The notes below the pieces were generated by a model. That model saw only the letters and a list, made by a program, of their open reading frames with translations, made no database searches and was not told the origin of the DNA. Of a stretch of 64,000 bases of DNA, positions 52,485-63,759 are shown in pieces. The stretch covers positions 4,191,001-4,255,000 of the forward strand of contig NZ_JACCFJ010000001.1 of NCBI RefSeq assembly GCF_013410345.1. The letters are read 5' to 3'. Numbering within the stretch: the first letter of the stretch is position 1; the number at the start of each line of letters is the position of its first letter. Source of the stretch: Saccharopolyspora hordei (GTDB lineage Bacteria; Actinomycetota; Actinomycetes; Mycobacteriales; Pseudonocardiaceae). The translations under genes and the position numbers were made by a program.

Positions 52485-53681
52485 TCATCGGCCGAGCGGG
52501 CGATCGCCGACCGGGGTGTCCAGCATCAGCGCCGTGCCGACCCGCAGCAGCGCGTCCACGTCGCGGACCGCGCCGGTGCGCGCCATGTCGTTGGCCACCG
52601 TCAGGGCCGCCTGCACCAGGATCCGGGAGCGCACCTGGTCCAGCTCGGGCCGGGCCTCGCACAGCAGGCCGACCCACTCGGCGACGTAGGCGTGCTGGGT
52701 CTGCCGAGCCCGGTGCCGCTCCGCGTCCGGCAGGTGGTTGACCTCGCTGACCAGGATGTCGATGAAGCGCCCGTGGTCGAACGCGAAAGTGATGTAGGAG
52801 CGCAGCAGCTCGCGCAGCGCGTCGTCCGCGGCCGGGGTGCCGGCCAGGGTGCGTTCCAGCTCCACCTCCAGCCACGCGTTGCCGCGGGTGATCACGGTGC
52901 TGAGCAGCTCCTGCTTGCTGGCGAAGTAGTTGTAGAGGCTGGGGCCAGCGATCCCGGCCGCCGCGCCCACGTCCTCCGTGGTGACCTTGGTGTAGCCGGC
53001 GTCGGAGAACAGCCGTGTCGCCGCTGCCAGCAGCAACCGCCGCCGGGAGGCGCGGCCGGCGAACAGCGCGGCCCGCTGCTCGGAGTCGCCGCGGTGCTCG
53101 GCGAACCGGTGCGGGGGCTGGGTGGCGATGACCACCACCATGGCCCGCAGCAGGTGTTCGAACTCGCGTCGCGGCAGGTCCACCTGGTGGTAGGAGGGGC
53201 TGGTCAGCGCGCTGAACATGCACCAGGCGCGGAACCGGGCGTCCTGCCCGGTCAGCTCGGGCCGGAAGGCGCGGGCCAGCTCGGCCAGGCCGCTGGCGAC
53301 CTCGCGCAGCTCCTGGCGCAGCGCGTCGCGCTGCTCCTCGGGCAGCTGCCGGGCCTCGCGCTGCCAGAGCACGCCCAGCTGGCGGTGCTCCAGGGCGGCG
53401 GCGGCGAGCCGGTCCACCGCCTGGTCCAGGTCGGAGACGTCGGCGGTGATCTCGACGAAGGGGCGCAGCTCGTCGAGCACCACCCGGGTGAGCAGCTGCT
53501 GCTTGCCGGCGAAGTGCCGGTACAGCGCCGAGGAGCCGACCCCGACGGCCTCGGCGATGTCGCTCATGCCCACCCGCGCGTAGCCCTGCCGGTAGAACAG
53601 GTCCGCGGCAGCGGCGGTGATCAGCGCCCGCCGGTTGCGCGGACGCGTGCCGCGGGCGGGCGGGTCGGTCACCTCAGGCAT
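52485..53681 (-). CDS. Double TetR regulator (two TetR modules in one chain)
   Basis: 398 aa with two full TetR DNA-binding domains. The first is at about residues 16-62 (RRALITAAAADLFYRQGYARVGMSDIAEAVGVGSSALYRHFAGK in parts), the second at about 212-257 (RRRLLLAAATRLFSDAGYTKVTTEDVGAAAGIAGPSLYNYFASK in parts), each followed by its own ligand-type helical domain. A single chain could act as a built-in dimer. It lies directly upstream of the acyl-CoA carboxylase genes on the same strand. ATG at 53681, with 53690 as alternative. Similar tandem proteins exist in actinobacteria, but their ligands are mostly unknown. Confidence 0.88.
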   Translation of the reverse strand: MPEVTDPPARGTRPRNRRALITAAAADLFYRQGYARVGMSDIAEAVGVGSSALYRHFAGKQQLLTRVVLDELRPFVEITADVSDLDQAVDRLAAAALEHRQLGVLWQREARQLPEEQRDALRQELREVASGLAELARAFRPELTGQDARFRAWCMFSALTSPSYHQVDLPRREFEHLLRAMVVVIATQPPHRFAEHRGDSEQRAALFAGRASRRRLLLAAATRLFSDAGYTKVTTEDVGAAAGIAGPSLYNYFASKQELLSTVITRGNAWLEVELERTLAGTPAADDALRELLRSYITFAFDHGRFIDILVSEVNHLPDAERHRARQTQHAYVAEWVGLLCEARPELDQVRSRILVQAALTVANDMARTGAVRDVDALLRVGTALMLDTPVGDRPLGR

Positions 53682-53970
53682 CGCGTCCATCCCTTCACCA
53701 GCGGACTCGAGCATACTGGCGCACGGTCCGCACCCGTGCCAGAGCGGGATGGCCAACACCACCCGGAACGGCCCGCCGCGGGACCGGCCCGATCGCCCGC
53801 GGTCGGCACCCCGAAGCCCCCACAGGGCTCCTGGTGACCATCCACACCGGACGGTTCCGGCCGGTGCGACCACGCCCGGACTGTCTGGTGTGGACGACGA
53901 GGTCCCGGTTCCCCCGGCGACTCCCGGACCACGACCGCGCCGTCAGCGCGCCGGACGGCACGCCCGCCGG
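53682..53970. other. Intergenic region upstream of the double TetR gene
   Basis: 289 bp after the glutamine synthetase-like stop. It holds the leader and promoter of the double TetR gene; no clear hexamers, palindrome or gene are seen. Confidence 0.4.
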
Positions 53971-55347
53971 TCACCAGCGCCAGCGGGTCGCTGCCGCGAT
54001 CTCGGCCGGCTCGGCGTCGGCGAAGCGCTCGGCCTCGGCGCGGCGGACGGTGAGCACGGCGTCGTGCAGTTCCGGGCCCATCACCTCCGCCAGCACCGTC
54101 GAGTCCGCCAAGGCGTCGGCGGCCTCCGCCGCGCTCGTGGGCAGGCGGCGGATCCCGGCGGCGGCCCGGCGGTCCTCGGACAGCGCGACCGGATCGCCGG
54201 TGACCTCCGCGGGCAGCGCGAGCCCCTCGCGCACCCCGGCCAGCCCGGCCGCGACCACCGCGCCGACCGCCAGGTAGGGGTTCGCGGTGGCGTCGAAGCA
54301 CTTGACCTCGGCGTTGGCGGCCCACTGCTCGGTGCCGACCGTGCCGGTGACCAACCGCAGCGCGGCCTCCCGCGCCTCGCGCCCCCACACCTGCCACACC
54401 CCGGCCCAGCGGGACGGCTCCAGCCGCAGGAAGCTCGCCGGACTGCCCGCGCCGATCGCCAGCAGCGCGGGCAGTTCCCGCAGCACACCGGCCAGGAACG
54501 CCTCCCCCGCCGGGCGCAGCCCGTGCGGCCCGCCGCCCCCGGCGAACAGGTTGCCGTCCGCGTCGTGCACCGACAGGTGCAGGTGCCCGCCGGAACCGGC
54601 GCCTCCCGGCACCAGGCAGGGGGCGAAGCTGGCCCGCCACCCGTGCCGCCGCGACACCGCCCGCACGGTGTGCCGCACCAGCACCGCGTCGTCGGCCGCG
54701 GTCACCGGGTCGGCCGCGGCCACCGAGAGCTCGACCTGGCCGAGCGCGTACTCCGGGTGGAACTGCTGGACCGCCAGCCCCTGCTCGCGCAGCGCCCCGA
54801 CGAGCTCGCGCGCGTAGTCGGCGGTGGCCTCCAGCCGCACCTGGCCGTAGGCGGGACCGTCGAAGGCCGGGACGAAGTCCTCGGTGTCGGGCCGCCCCAG
54901 CGCCCACTCGTGCTCGAACGCCGCGGAGACCCGCAGGCCCGCCTCGGCGGCGGACTCGACCTGCCGGACGGCGAACGCCCGCTGGCAGGCGACGAACCGG
55001 TCGCCGTCCTGGGTGAACTTGTCGGCGGGCGCCCAGGCCCACCCCGGCATCGCGGCCAACCGCACCAGTCGCCCCAGGTCCGGCACCAGGCGCAGGTCGC
55101 CGTCCGGGCCGCCCAGGTAGCGGCCGGGCACCATCACGTCGTCGAAGGTGAACGTCTCGAAGCAAGGCGAGATGCCCACCCCGAACCGCGCCGCCGCGGA
55201 CAGCCGCTCCACCGGCACGGCCTTGACCCGCACGGTCCCCGCGTTGTCCACAGCGGACAGCTCGACCAGTTCCACGCCCGCGGCCCGCAGCGCCGCGACG
55301 ACCTCGGCCACTCCGACCGGCTCGGACACCGGGACCCGATCACCCAC
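53971..55347 (-). CDS. Glutamine synthetase family protein (GS-like ligase)
   Basis: 458 aa. The beta-grasp N-domain (VELVELSAVDNAGTVRVKAVPVERL in parts) leads to the catalytic barrel with AAFEHEWALG, FHPEYALGQVELSVAAADP (metal-binding Glu residues), GSGGHLHLSVHDADGN and SRWAGVWQVWG, and a late ATANPYLAVGAVVAAGLAGV. It is closer to the gamma-glutamyl ligase and GlnA-like branch than to housekeeping GlnA, and lacks an obvious adenylylation Tyr loop. GTG start at 55347. A separate FluG-type amidohydrolase is 20 kb away. Confidence 0.85.
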   Translation of the reverse strand: MGDRVPVSEPVGVAEVVAALRAAGVELVELSAVDNAGTVRVKAVPVERLSAAARFGVGISPCFETFTFDDVMVPGRYLGGPDGDLRLVPDLGRLVRLAAMPGWAWAPADKFTQDGDRFVACQRAFAVRQVESAAEAGLRVSAAFEHEWALGRPDTEDFVPAFDGPAYGQVRLEATADYARELVGALREQGLAVQQFHPEYALGQVELSVAAADPVTAADDAVLVRHTVRAVSRRHGWRASFAPCLVPGGAGSGGHLHLSVHDADGNLFAGGGGPHGLRPAGEAFLAGVLRELPALLAIGAGSPASFLRLEPSRWAGVWQVWGREAREAALRLVTGTVGTEQWAANAEVKCFDATANPYLAVGAVVAAGLAGVREGLALPAEVTGDPVALSEDRRAAAGIRRLPTSAAEAADALADSTVLAEVMGPELHDAVLTVRRAEAERFADAEPAEIAAATRWRW

Positions 55348-55420
55348 CCCGCCACCGTAGCGCCGCCACGGCGCGATTTCCCGCGGAAGCGCGCAGCTCC
55401 CCCGGACGGCGGCACCGGGC

Positions 55421-56521
55421 TCAGCCCGCCGCCCCCTCGGAGTCGCGCTCCCCCTGGGCGGCCCGCAGCGAGGCGTGCGTCGGGGCCTGCGGGACGTGGC
55501 TGGGCCGCAGCGCCTCGAACTCCCGGCGCAGCACCGGGACGACCTCCTCGCCGAGGATGTCCAACTGCTCCAGCACGGTCTTCAGCGGCAGCCCGGCGTG
55601 GTCCATGAGGAACAGCTGGCGCTGGTAGTCGCCGACGTACTCGCGGAAGCTCAGCGTCCGGTCGATGACCTGCTGCGGGCTGCCGACGGTGAGCGGCGTC
55701 TGCTCGCTGAACTCCTCCAGCGACGGCCCGCCGCCGTAGACCGGCGCGTGGTCGAAGTACGGCCGGAACTCGCGCACCGCGTCCTGGGAGTTCTTGCGCA
55801 TGAACACCTGCCCGCCCAGGCCGACGATCGCCTGGTCCGCCGAGCCGTGCCCGTGGTGCTCGAAGCGGCGCCGGTACAGCTCGACCATCCGCTGGGTGTG
55901 CTCCTTGGGCCAGAAGATGTTGTTGTGGAAGAACCCGTCGCCGTAGTAGGCGGCCTGCTCGGCGATCTCGGGGCTGCGGATGGACCCGTGCCAGACGAAC
56001 GGCGGCACGCCGTCCAGCGGGCGCGGCGTGGCGGTGAAGCCCCGCAGCGGCGTGCGGAACCTGCCCTCCCAGTCCACCACGTCCTCCCGCCACAACCGGT
56101 GCAGCAGGTGGTAGTTCTCGATCGCCAGCGGGATGCCCTGGCGGATGTCCTGGCCGAACCACGGGTACACCGGCGCGGTGTTGCCGCGCCCCAGCATGAG
56201 GTCCACCCGGCCGTCGGCCAGGTGCTGCAGCATCGCGAAGTCCTCGGCGATCTTGACCGGGTCGTTGGTGGTGATCAGCGTGGTCGCGGTGGACAGGACC
56301 AGCCGCTCGGTGCGCGCGGCGATGTAGCCGAGCATGGTCGTCGGCGAGGACGGCACGAACGGCGGGTTGTGGTGCTCCCCGGTGGCGAAGACGTCCAGCC
56401 CGACCTCCTCGGCCTTGAGCGCGATCCGCACCATGGCCTTGATCCGCTCGGCCTCGGTGGGCGTGCGGCCGTTGGTCGGGTCGGGGGTGACGTCGCCGAC
56501 CGTGAAGATCCCGAACTGCAT
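55421..56521 (-). CDS. LLM class (luciferase-like) flavin oxidoreductase
   Basis: 366-aa TIM-barrel flavoprotein. [83 protein letters not shown] (in parts) and [26 protein letters not shown] are typical of bacterial luciferase-like F420- or FMN-dependent enzymes. The cofactor cannot be told from sequence alone. GGGAGC precedes the ATG. The C-terminal 30 residues are hydrophilic and probably disordered. Confidence 0.88.
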   Translation of the reverse strand: MQFGIFTVGDVTPDPTNGRTPTEAERIKAMVRIALKAEEVGLDVFATGEHHNPPFVPSSPTTMLGYIAARTERLVLSTATTLITTNDPVKIAEDFAMLQHLADGRVDLMLGRGNTAPVYPWFGQDIRQGIPLAIENYHLLHRLWREDVVDWEGRFRTPLRGFTATPRPLDGVPPFVWHGSIRSPEIAEQAAYYGDGFFHNNIFWPKEHTQRMVELYRRRFEHHGHGSADQAIVGLGGQVFMRKNSQDAVREFRPYFDHAPVYGGGPSLEEFSEQTPLTVGSPQQVIDRTLSFREYVGDYQRQLFLMDHAGLPLKTVLEQLDILGEEVVPVLRREFEALRPSHVPQAPTHASLRAAQGERDSEGAAG

Positions 56522-56847
56522 GCCAGCTCCCTCGCAGGCCCGATCGCGCCGTTCTGGTGCGCCGTTCAACCACTTCCTCGAACGATTCTTCCTCACGAGG
56601 AATTCCGGGTGCCAGCCCGCCCCCGCGGGTCGCGCGTCACGGCCTCCCCACCGACGCACACGGCCTCCCCACCGACGCGCGCGGGCGTGTCGACACCGGC
56701 GGGGCGGGCGCCGTCGTCCCGTCCGAGTACGATCCCGTCCGTCCGAGGCACTCGGCCCCGAGGACGCCTCGACCGCCGCGCACCCGGCGGTCCAGGCCGG
56801 CACTGGGGCTCCGCCACGCCCGACGACCCCAGGAGACACCGCCCGAG
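56522..56847. repeat. 326-bp divergent region with a 21-bp tandem duplication
   Basis: Between the LLM and recQ genes. ACGGCCTCCCCACCGACGCAC (56639-56659) is followed at once by a near-identical copy at 56660-56680. Just upstream, TCCTCG (56576-56581) and CGAGGA (56596-56601) could pair as a weak hairpin. No gene is seen, and I could not place promoter hexamers. Confidence 0.5.
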
Positions 56848-58695
56848 ATGCGCTCCGTGGCTCCCCCGGAACACCGCAGCGATGCGCAGCACGTCCTGCA
56901 GCGGGTGTTCGGCTACGACTCCTTCCGCGGTCACCAGCAGGAGATCGTCGAGCACGTCATCGGCGGCGGCGACGCGCTGGTGCTGATGCCGACCGGCGGG
57001 GGCAAGTCGCTGTGCTACCAGGTCCCGGCGCTGGTGCGCCCGGGAGTGGGGGTGGTCGTCTCCCCGCTCATCGCGCTGATGCAGGACCAGGTGGACGCGC
57101 TCAACGAGCTCGGGGTGCGCGCCGGGTTCCTCAACTCCACCCAGTCCTCCGAGCAGCGCCGCAGCACCGAGCAGGCCTTCCTCGCCGGGGAGCTCGACCT
57201 GCTCTACCTGGCGCCGGAGCGGCTGAGCCTGGACTCGACGCTGGAGCTGCTCGACCGCGGCGAGGTCGCGCTGTTCGCCATCGACGAGGCCCACTGCGTG
57301 GCGCAGTGGGGGCACGACTTCCGCCCCGACTACCTGAACCTGTCGGTGCTGCACCAGCGCTGGCCCTCGGTGCCGCGCATCGCGCTGACCGCCACCGCCA
57401 CCCCGGCGACCCGCCGCGAGATCGCCACCCGGCTGGAGCTGACCGAGGCCCGGCACTTCGTGTCCGACTTCGACCGGCCGAACATCCAGTACCGGATCGT
57501 GCCCAAGAGCGACCCGCGCAAGCAGCTGCTGTCGTTCCTGCGCACCGAGCACCCGGGGGACGCCGGGATCGTCTACCGGCTCTCCCGCGCCGAGGTGGAG
57601 CGCACCGCCGAGTTCCTGGTCGCCAACGGCATCGAGGCGCTGCCCTACCACGCCGGGCTGGACAAGGAGGTGCGCGCCCGGCACCAGGCGCGGTTCCTCC
57701 GCGAGGACGGCCTGGTGATGGTGGCCACCATCGCGTTCGGGATGGGCATCGACAAGCCCGACGTGCGCTTCGTCGCGCACCTCGACCTGCCGAAGTCGGT
57801 CGAGGGCTACTACCAGGAGACCGGGCGCGCGGGCCGCGACGGGCTGCCCTCCACCGCGTGGATGGCCTACGGCCTGCAGGACGTGGTGCAGCAGCGCAAG
57901 CTCATCGACCTCTCCGAGGGCGACGAGGCGCACCGCCGCACGCTGTCCCGGCACCTGGACTCGATGCTGGCGCTGTGCGAGACGGTGGAGTGCCGCCGCG
58001 CCCAGCTGCTCGCCTACTTCGGGCAGGAGGCGTCGGGCCCGTGCCAGAACTGCGACACCTGCCTGTCGCCGCCGGAGTCCTGGGACGGCACGATCGCCGC
58101 GCAGAAGCTGCTGTCGACCGTGGTGCGGCTCGATCGCGAGCGCAACCAGCGGTTCGGCGCCGGGCAGGTCATCGACATCCTGCGCGGCAAGCGGACGCCG
58201 AAGGTCGAGCAGTTCCGGCACGACTCGCTGAGCGTGTTCGGCGTCGGCGCCGACCTGAGCGACGCCGAGTGGCGCGGCGTGGTCCGCCAGCTGCTGGCCC
58301 AGCGCCTGCTCTCCGTCGAGGGCGACTACGGCACGCTGGTGCTCACCGAGGCCAGTGCCGAGGTGCTGCGCCGGGAGAACCCCCGCCAGGTCCTGCTGCG
58401 CACCGAGCCCAAGCGCGTCGCGTCGACGCCCCGCACCAGGACCGCCGGGACGGAGGCGCCGGAGATGCCGGCCGAGGCCGAACCGGTCTTCCAGAAGCTG
58501 CGCGCCTGGCGGCTGGCCACCGCGCGCGAGGAGGGCAAGGCGCCGTTCATCATCTTCCACGACGCGACGCTGCGGCAGATCGCCACGGTCCGGCCGACCA
58601 CCCTCGACGAGCTCGGCGGCATCAGCGGCGTCGGTGAGCAGAAGCTGGCCAAGTACGGCCAGGCGGTCCTCGACGCCCTCGCCGCGGAGGACTGA
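56848..58695 (+). CDS. recQ: ATP-dependent DNA helicase RecQ
   Basis: 615 aa. Q motif [18 protein letters not shown], Walker [17 protein letters not shown] in [29 protein letters not shown], and motif [12 protein letters not shown]. The RecQ zinc site is [17 protein letters not shown]...CQNCDTCL, then a winged helix, and an HRDC domain near the end ([20 protein letters not shown]). It unwinds DNA in recombination and fork repair. ATG at 56848 follows AGGAG. Confidence 0.94.
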   Translation: MRSVAPPEHRSDAQHVLQRVFGYDSFRGHQQEIVEHVIGGGDALVLMPTGGGKSLCYQVPALVRPGVGVVVSPLIALMQDQVDALNELGVRAGFLNSTQSSEQRRSTEQAFLAGELDLLYLAPERLSLDSTLELLDRGEVALFAIDEAHCVAQWGHDFRPDYLNLSVLHQRWPSVPRIALTATATPATRREIATRLELTEARHFVSDFDRPNIQYRIVPKSDPRKQLLSFLRTEHPGDAGIVYRLSRAEVERTAEFLVANGIEALPYHAGLDKEVRARHQARFLREDGLVMVATIAFGMGIDKPDVRFVAHLDLPKSVEGYYQETGRAGRDGLPSTAWMAYGLQDVVQQRKLIDLSEGDEAHRRTLSRHLDSMLALCETVECRRAQLLAYFGQEASGPCQNCDTCLSPPESWDGTIAAQKLLSTVVRLDRERNQRFGAGQVIDILRGKRTPKVEQFRHDSLSVFGVGADLSDAEWRGVVRQLLAQRLLSVEGDYGTLVLTEASAEVLRRENPRQVLLRTEPKRVASTPRTRTAGTEAPEMPAEAEPVFQKLRAWRLATAREEGKAPFIIFHDATLRQIATVRPTTLDELGGISGVGEQKLAKYGQAVLDALAAED

Positions 58696-58730
58696 GCGGG
58701 GCGGCGAGCGCCTGCTCACCGCCCGGCCCG

Positions 58731-59228
58731 TCAGAACTCGAAGCCGCCGGGCTTGCCGTTGCGGTCGGCCACCAGCCCGGCCAGGGTCGCGATCGCGATC
58801 TCCACCGGGGTGCGGGAGCCGATGTTCAGGCCGATCGGGCGGTGCACCCGCGCGATCTGCTCGTCCGGGACGCCGAGCTCCCGCAGCGCCGCGACGTGGG
58901 GGCCGGGGTGGCGCGGGTTGCCCATCACGCCCACCCAGCGGACGTCGCGCGCGAGCACGTCCCGCAGCACCGGGCCGAGCTCCGCGCGGTGGTGGTCGGT
59001 CACCACGACGTCCGCGTCCGGCCCCAGCTCCGGGACCTCGGACGCCGCCCCGGCCGCGGCGGCCCGCTCCGGGTCCGGATCGACCAGCACCGCTCGGAAA
59101 CCCAGGTCCCGGCCGTACCGCAGCAGGTGCTCCGCCACCGGGGAGGCGAACACCGCGACCAGCGTGCGGCTCTCCGAGTCCACCGGCACTTCGCCGTGCG
59201 CCACCGCGCACGCACCATCCTCGGTCAT
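58731..59228 (-). CDS. Stand-alone XdhC C-terminal (Rossmann) domain protein
   Basis: 165 aa: LVAVFASPVAEHLLRYGRDLGFRAVLVDPDPE, VVTDHHRAELGPVL, VRWVGVMGNPRHPGPHVAALRELG, IGLNIGSRTPVEIAIATLAGLVADRNG, all in the XdhC_C fold. Full XdhC proteins also have an N-terminal XdhC/CoxI domain and help sulfurate or insert the molybdenum cofactor; that half is missing. It may serve the molybdenum hydroxylase at 5777-9392, 50 kb away. ATG at 59228 is the only sensible start. Confidence 0.8.
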   Translation of the reverse strand: MTEDGACAVAHGEVPVDSESRTLVAVFASPVAEHLLRYGRDLGFRAVLVDPDPERAAAAGAASEVPELGPDADVVVTDHHRAELGPVLRDVLARDVRWVGVMGNPRHPGPHVAALRELGVPDEQIARVHRPIGLNIGSRTPVEIAIATLAGLVADRNGKPGGFEF

Positions 59229-59284
59229 GCGCCGAGTGTGCCAGCCGCGGTCGGCCGGGACCACCCCCAGGTCCACTGTGGACG

Positions 59285-59914
59285 TCAGAGCCGGGTGGCG
59301 CGCGCCAGCCACGCCGGGACGTCCAGCACCGCACCGTCGTCCACGCCCAAGCCGACGGCCTGCTCCCCGCGCGCGACGCCCCGGTAGCGGTCCTGCCGGA
59401 CCTCCTCCAGTCGCCAGCCCGGGACGTCGAAGGCCTCCCGGACCACCGACTCCGCGATGCGCGGGCCGAGGCCGGGCTCGACGTCGGAGAGCGCCAGGAC
59501 GTGCACGGTCGCGCCCGGTCGGCACACCCCGTGCAGGCTGCGCACGTAGCGCTCCCGGTCCTCGGGACCGAAGACGTGGAACAGCGCGCTGTCCACCACC
59601 GTGTCGTACGGGCCGCCCTCCAGCGCGAGCGCGTCGGCCACCTCGAACCGCGCGGTCACGCCGCGGCCGGCCGCGTTCGCCTGGGCCCGCTCGACGGCCG
59701 GGACGGAGAAGTCCACCCCGAGCACGTCGTAGCCGAGCTCGGCCAGCAAGATCGTGTGCTCCCCGGTGCCGCAGCCCGGGTCGAGCACCCTCCCGCTGAT
59801 CCCGCCGGCCCGCTCCAGCTCGACGACCGCGGGCTGCGGCTCGCCGATCACCCAGGGGGCGGTGCCCGCCTGGTACGCCTCGTCGAACACCGTCCGCTCC
59901 ACCGAAGTCCCCAT
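59285..59914 (-). CDS. Class I SAM-dependent methyltransferase
   Basis: 209 aa. VLDPGCGTGEHTILLAELGYDVLGVDFS is the SAM-binding motif I, then FEVADALAL, YDTVVDSALFHVFGPEDRERYV and a C-terminal part typical of small-molecule methyltransferases (TehB/UbiE-like). An AGAGGTGCTG precedes the ATG. Substrate unknown. Divergent from the ClpC-like gene. Confidence 0.88.
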   Translation of the reverse strand: MGTSVERTVFDEAYQAGTAPWVIGEPQPAVVELERAGGISGRVLDPGCGTGEHTILLAELGYDVLGVDFSVPAVERAQANAAGRGVTARFEVADALALEGGPYDTVVDSALFHVFGPEDRERYVRSLHGVCRPGATVHVLALSDVEPGLGPRIAESVVREAFDVPGWRLEEVRQDRYRGVARGEQAVGLGVDDGAVLDVPAWLARATRL

Positions 59915-60047
59915 GTCAGCACCTCTCCTCGGGCTCGCCGTCGGGTCCAGCGTCGACCCTCGAGCGCACTGGAGGTCCACCCCCGACCCGAGGAGCCGAC
60001 GTGATGTGCGCCACTCGCACGGAATTGTTCCGACGGGGCTGACGTTG

Positions 60048-60068
60048 GTTGACAACGGAAGACTCAAG
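60048..60068 (+). promoter_or_regulatory. HAIR-like element (HspR operator) before the ClpC-like gene
   Basis: GTTGACA-acggaag-ACTCAAG: the right half matches the HspR-associated inverted repeat exactly (ACTCAAG), the spacer is the expected 7 nt, and the left half matches 4 of 7 to CTTGAGT. It lies 45-65 nt before the start codon. Confidence 0.55.
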
Positions 60069-60112
60069 GAGATGGCGGCGGCAGCCAGCAACACCGTCGC
60101 GAGGAGGTTGGC

Positions 60113-62596
<2,484 letters not shown>

Positions 62597-62607
62597 CCCG
62601 AGCAGCG

Positions 62608-62640
62608 AGCGGGGCGGGTGCCGGACGCACCCGCCCCGCT
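62608..62640 (+). terminator. Bidirectional terminator
   Basis: 14-bp perfect stem AGCGGGGCGGGTGC with its complement around a 5-nt loop, between the ClpC-like gene and the convergent ArsC-family gene. Confidence 0.8.
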
Positions 62641-62648
62641 CCCGCGCG

Positions 62649-63005
62649 TCAGGGCAGCACCGACCGCACCGCCTCCGGCGTCCGCGCCACCACCGTCGTC
62701 CCGTCGTCGGCGGTGATGATCGGACGCTGGATGAGCGCGGGGTGCTCGACCATCACCGCGATCCACCGGTCCCGGTGCGCCGGGTCCTTCGGCCACGAGC
62801 CGATCCCGAGCTCCGCGGCCACCGGCTCCCCGGTGCGCGCGACGTCCCACGGCTCCAGCCCCAGCCGGTCGAGCACCTCGCCCAGCTCCGCGGCCGTCGG
62901 CGGGTCGTCCAGGTAGCGGCGGACGGTGTACTCCACCCCCGCCTCGTCCAACGTCGACAGCGCCGACCGGCACTTCGAACACGCCGGGTTGACCCAGATC
63001 TCCAT
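62649..63005 (-). CDS. ArsC/Spx-family (glutaredoxin-type) reductase
   Basis: 118 aa of the thioredoxin-fold ArsC family. IWVNPACSKCRSALSTLDEAGVEYTVRRYLDDPP carries the N-terminal CxxC, and ALIQRPIITADDGTTVVARTPEAV the conserved Arg and C-terminal strand. Family members reduce arsenate with glutaredoxin or act as regulators. It is unrelated in fold to the arsC at 44488 and is not in an arsenic operon, so the substrate is open. ATG at 63005. Confidence 0.87.
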   Translation of the reverse strand: MEIWVNPACSKCRSALSTLDEAGVEYTVRRYLDDPPTAAELGEVLDRLGLEPWDVARTGEPVAAELGIGSWPKDPAHRDRWIAVMVEHPALIQRPIITADDGTTVVARTPEAVRSVLP

Positions 63006-63147
63006 CCTCGCTCCCCACGCGCGGCGAACCGACGCACCGATCTTGCCAGCGCCGCTCTCCGGGCCGATGGACCCTTCCGCCTGCCCTTCACAGCCGCCAC
63101 GATCGTTGCAATACTTGTTCAAGGAGGCTTCTTCCGTGGAGGTGGCC

Positions 63148-63414
63148 ATGCTTCCCAGGGACGAACGTCGCCGCCTGAAGGAGATCGAGAACCAGCTCAT
63201 CGGCGACGACCCCAAGCTGGCCCGCCGACTGACCGAGACCAGCGCGCTGCGTCGGTTGTGGCTCCAGCTCTCGCCGCGGATGCTGCTGGTCCTGGTGGCG
63301 TCCGTCCTGGCCGTGATGTGCCTGTTCCTCGGCGAGGGCAGCGCCATGTTCTTCTCGGCGGCCGTGGCCATCATCGCGTTCACCTCGCAGAAGTGGCGGA
63401 TCCGCTTGGAATGA
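63148..63414 (+). CDS. DUF3040 membrane protein
   Basis: 88 aa. LPRDERRRLKEIENQLIGDDPKLARRL is the DUF3040 helix; two membrane segments follow (MLLVLVASVLAVMCLFLG, AMFFSAAVAIIAF) and a short basic end. It shares layout with the protein at 29439-29717 and is a clear paralogue. ATG at 63148 follows GGAGG; an in-frame GTG at 63136 is possible. AT-rich sequence at 63095-63125 likely holds the promoter. Confidence 0.87.
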   Translation: MLPRDERRRLKEIENQLIGDDPKLARRLTETSALRRLWLQLSPRMLLVLVASVLAVMCLFLGEGSAMFFSAAVAIIAFTSQKWRIRLE

Positions 63415-63428
63415 GGCCGTCGCACCCC

Positions 63429-63455
63429 CGGCCGCCGACGCGAGATCGGCGGCCG
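63429..63455 (+). terminator. Terminator of the DUF3040 gene
   Basis: 10-bp perfect stem CGGCCGCCGA with its complement around a 7-nt loop, 15 bases after the stop. Confidence 0.7.
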
Positions 63456-63759
63456 CTTCCCGATCTCTGGGAGGATCGGCCGCACCGTTGACGCTGGCGC
63501 GCGCGGACTGCGAGCATCTGCGGCGTGACCGGACGCTTCGCGTTGACCTGGCGCTTGCACGTCGATCTGCGACGGCAGGCCAGCTCCGCATGTCGTCGCC
63601 GGTGACGTCTTCTCGGACCCACCGCCGGTGATCCCTGCGCGCTGATCATCGGCGCCTTCTCTTCGAACCGCCTCGCGGCACCCCTGCCTGCGGGCGTGGT
63701 CCTCGTTCGCTTCCCGCGATCTCCCCTGCCCGCTTCTCGTGAATCGGAGCGTGTCGACC
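63456..63759. other. 304-bp intergenic region before the lipoprotein gene
   Basis: GC-rich spacer with no convincing gene. It must include the promoter of the following gene; GGAG at 63745-63748 could serve as ribosome-binding site, though its spacing is somewhat long. I see no riboswitch-like structure. Confidence 0.4.

Noticed and set aside
56639-56680. CRISPR repeat
   Set aside because: Only two directly adjacent copies, no spacers, no cas genes.
60072-60112. Leader peptide before the ClpC-like gene (ATG at 60072)
   Set aside because: The frame runs into the clp gene out of phase and shows no conserved or attenuator-like feature.
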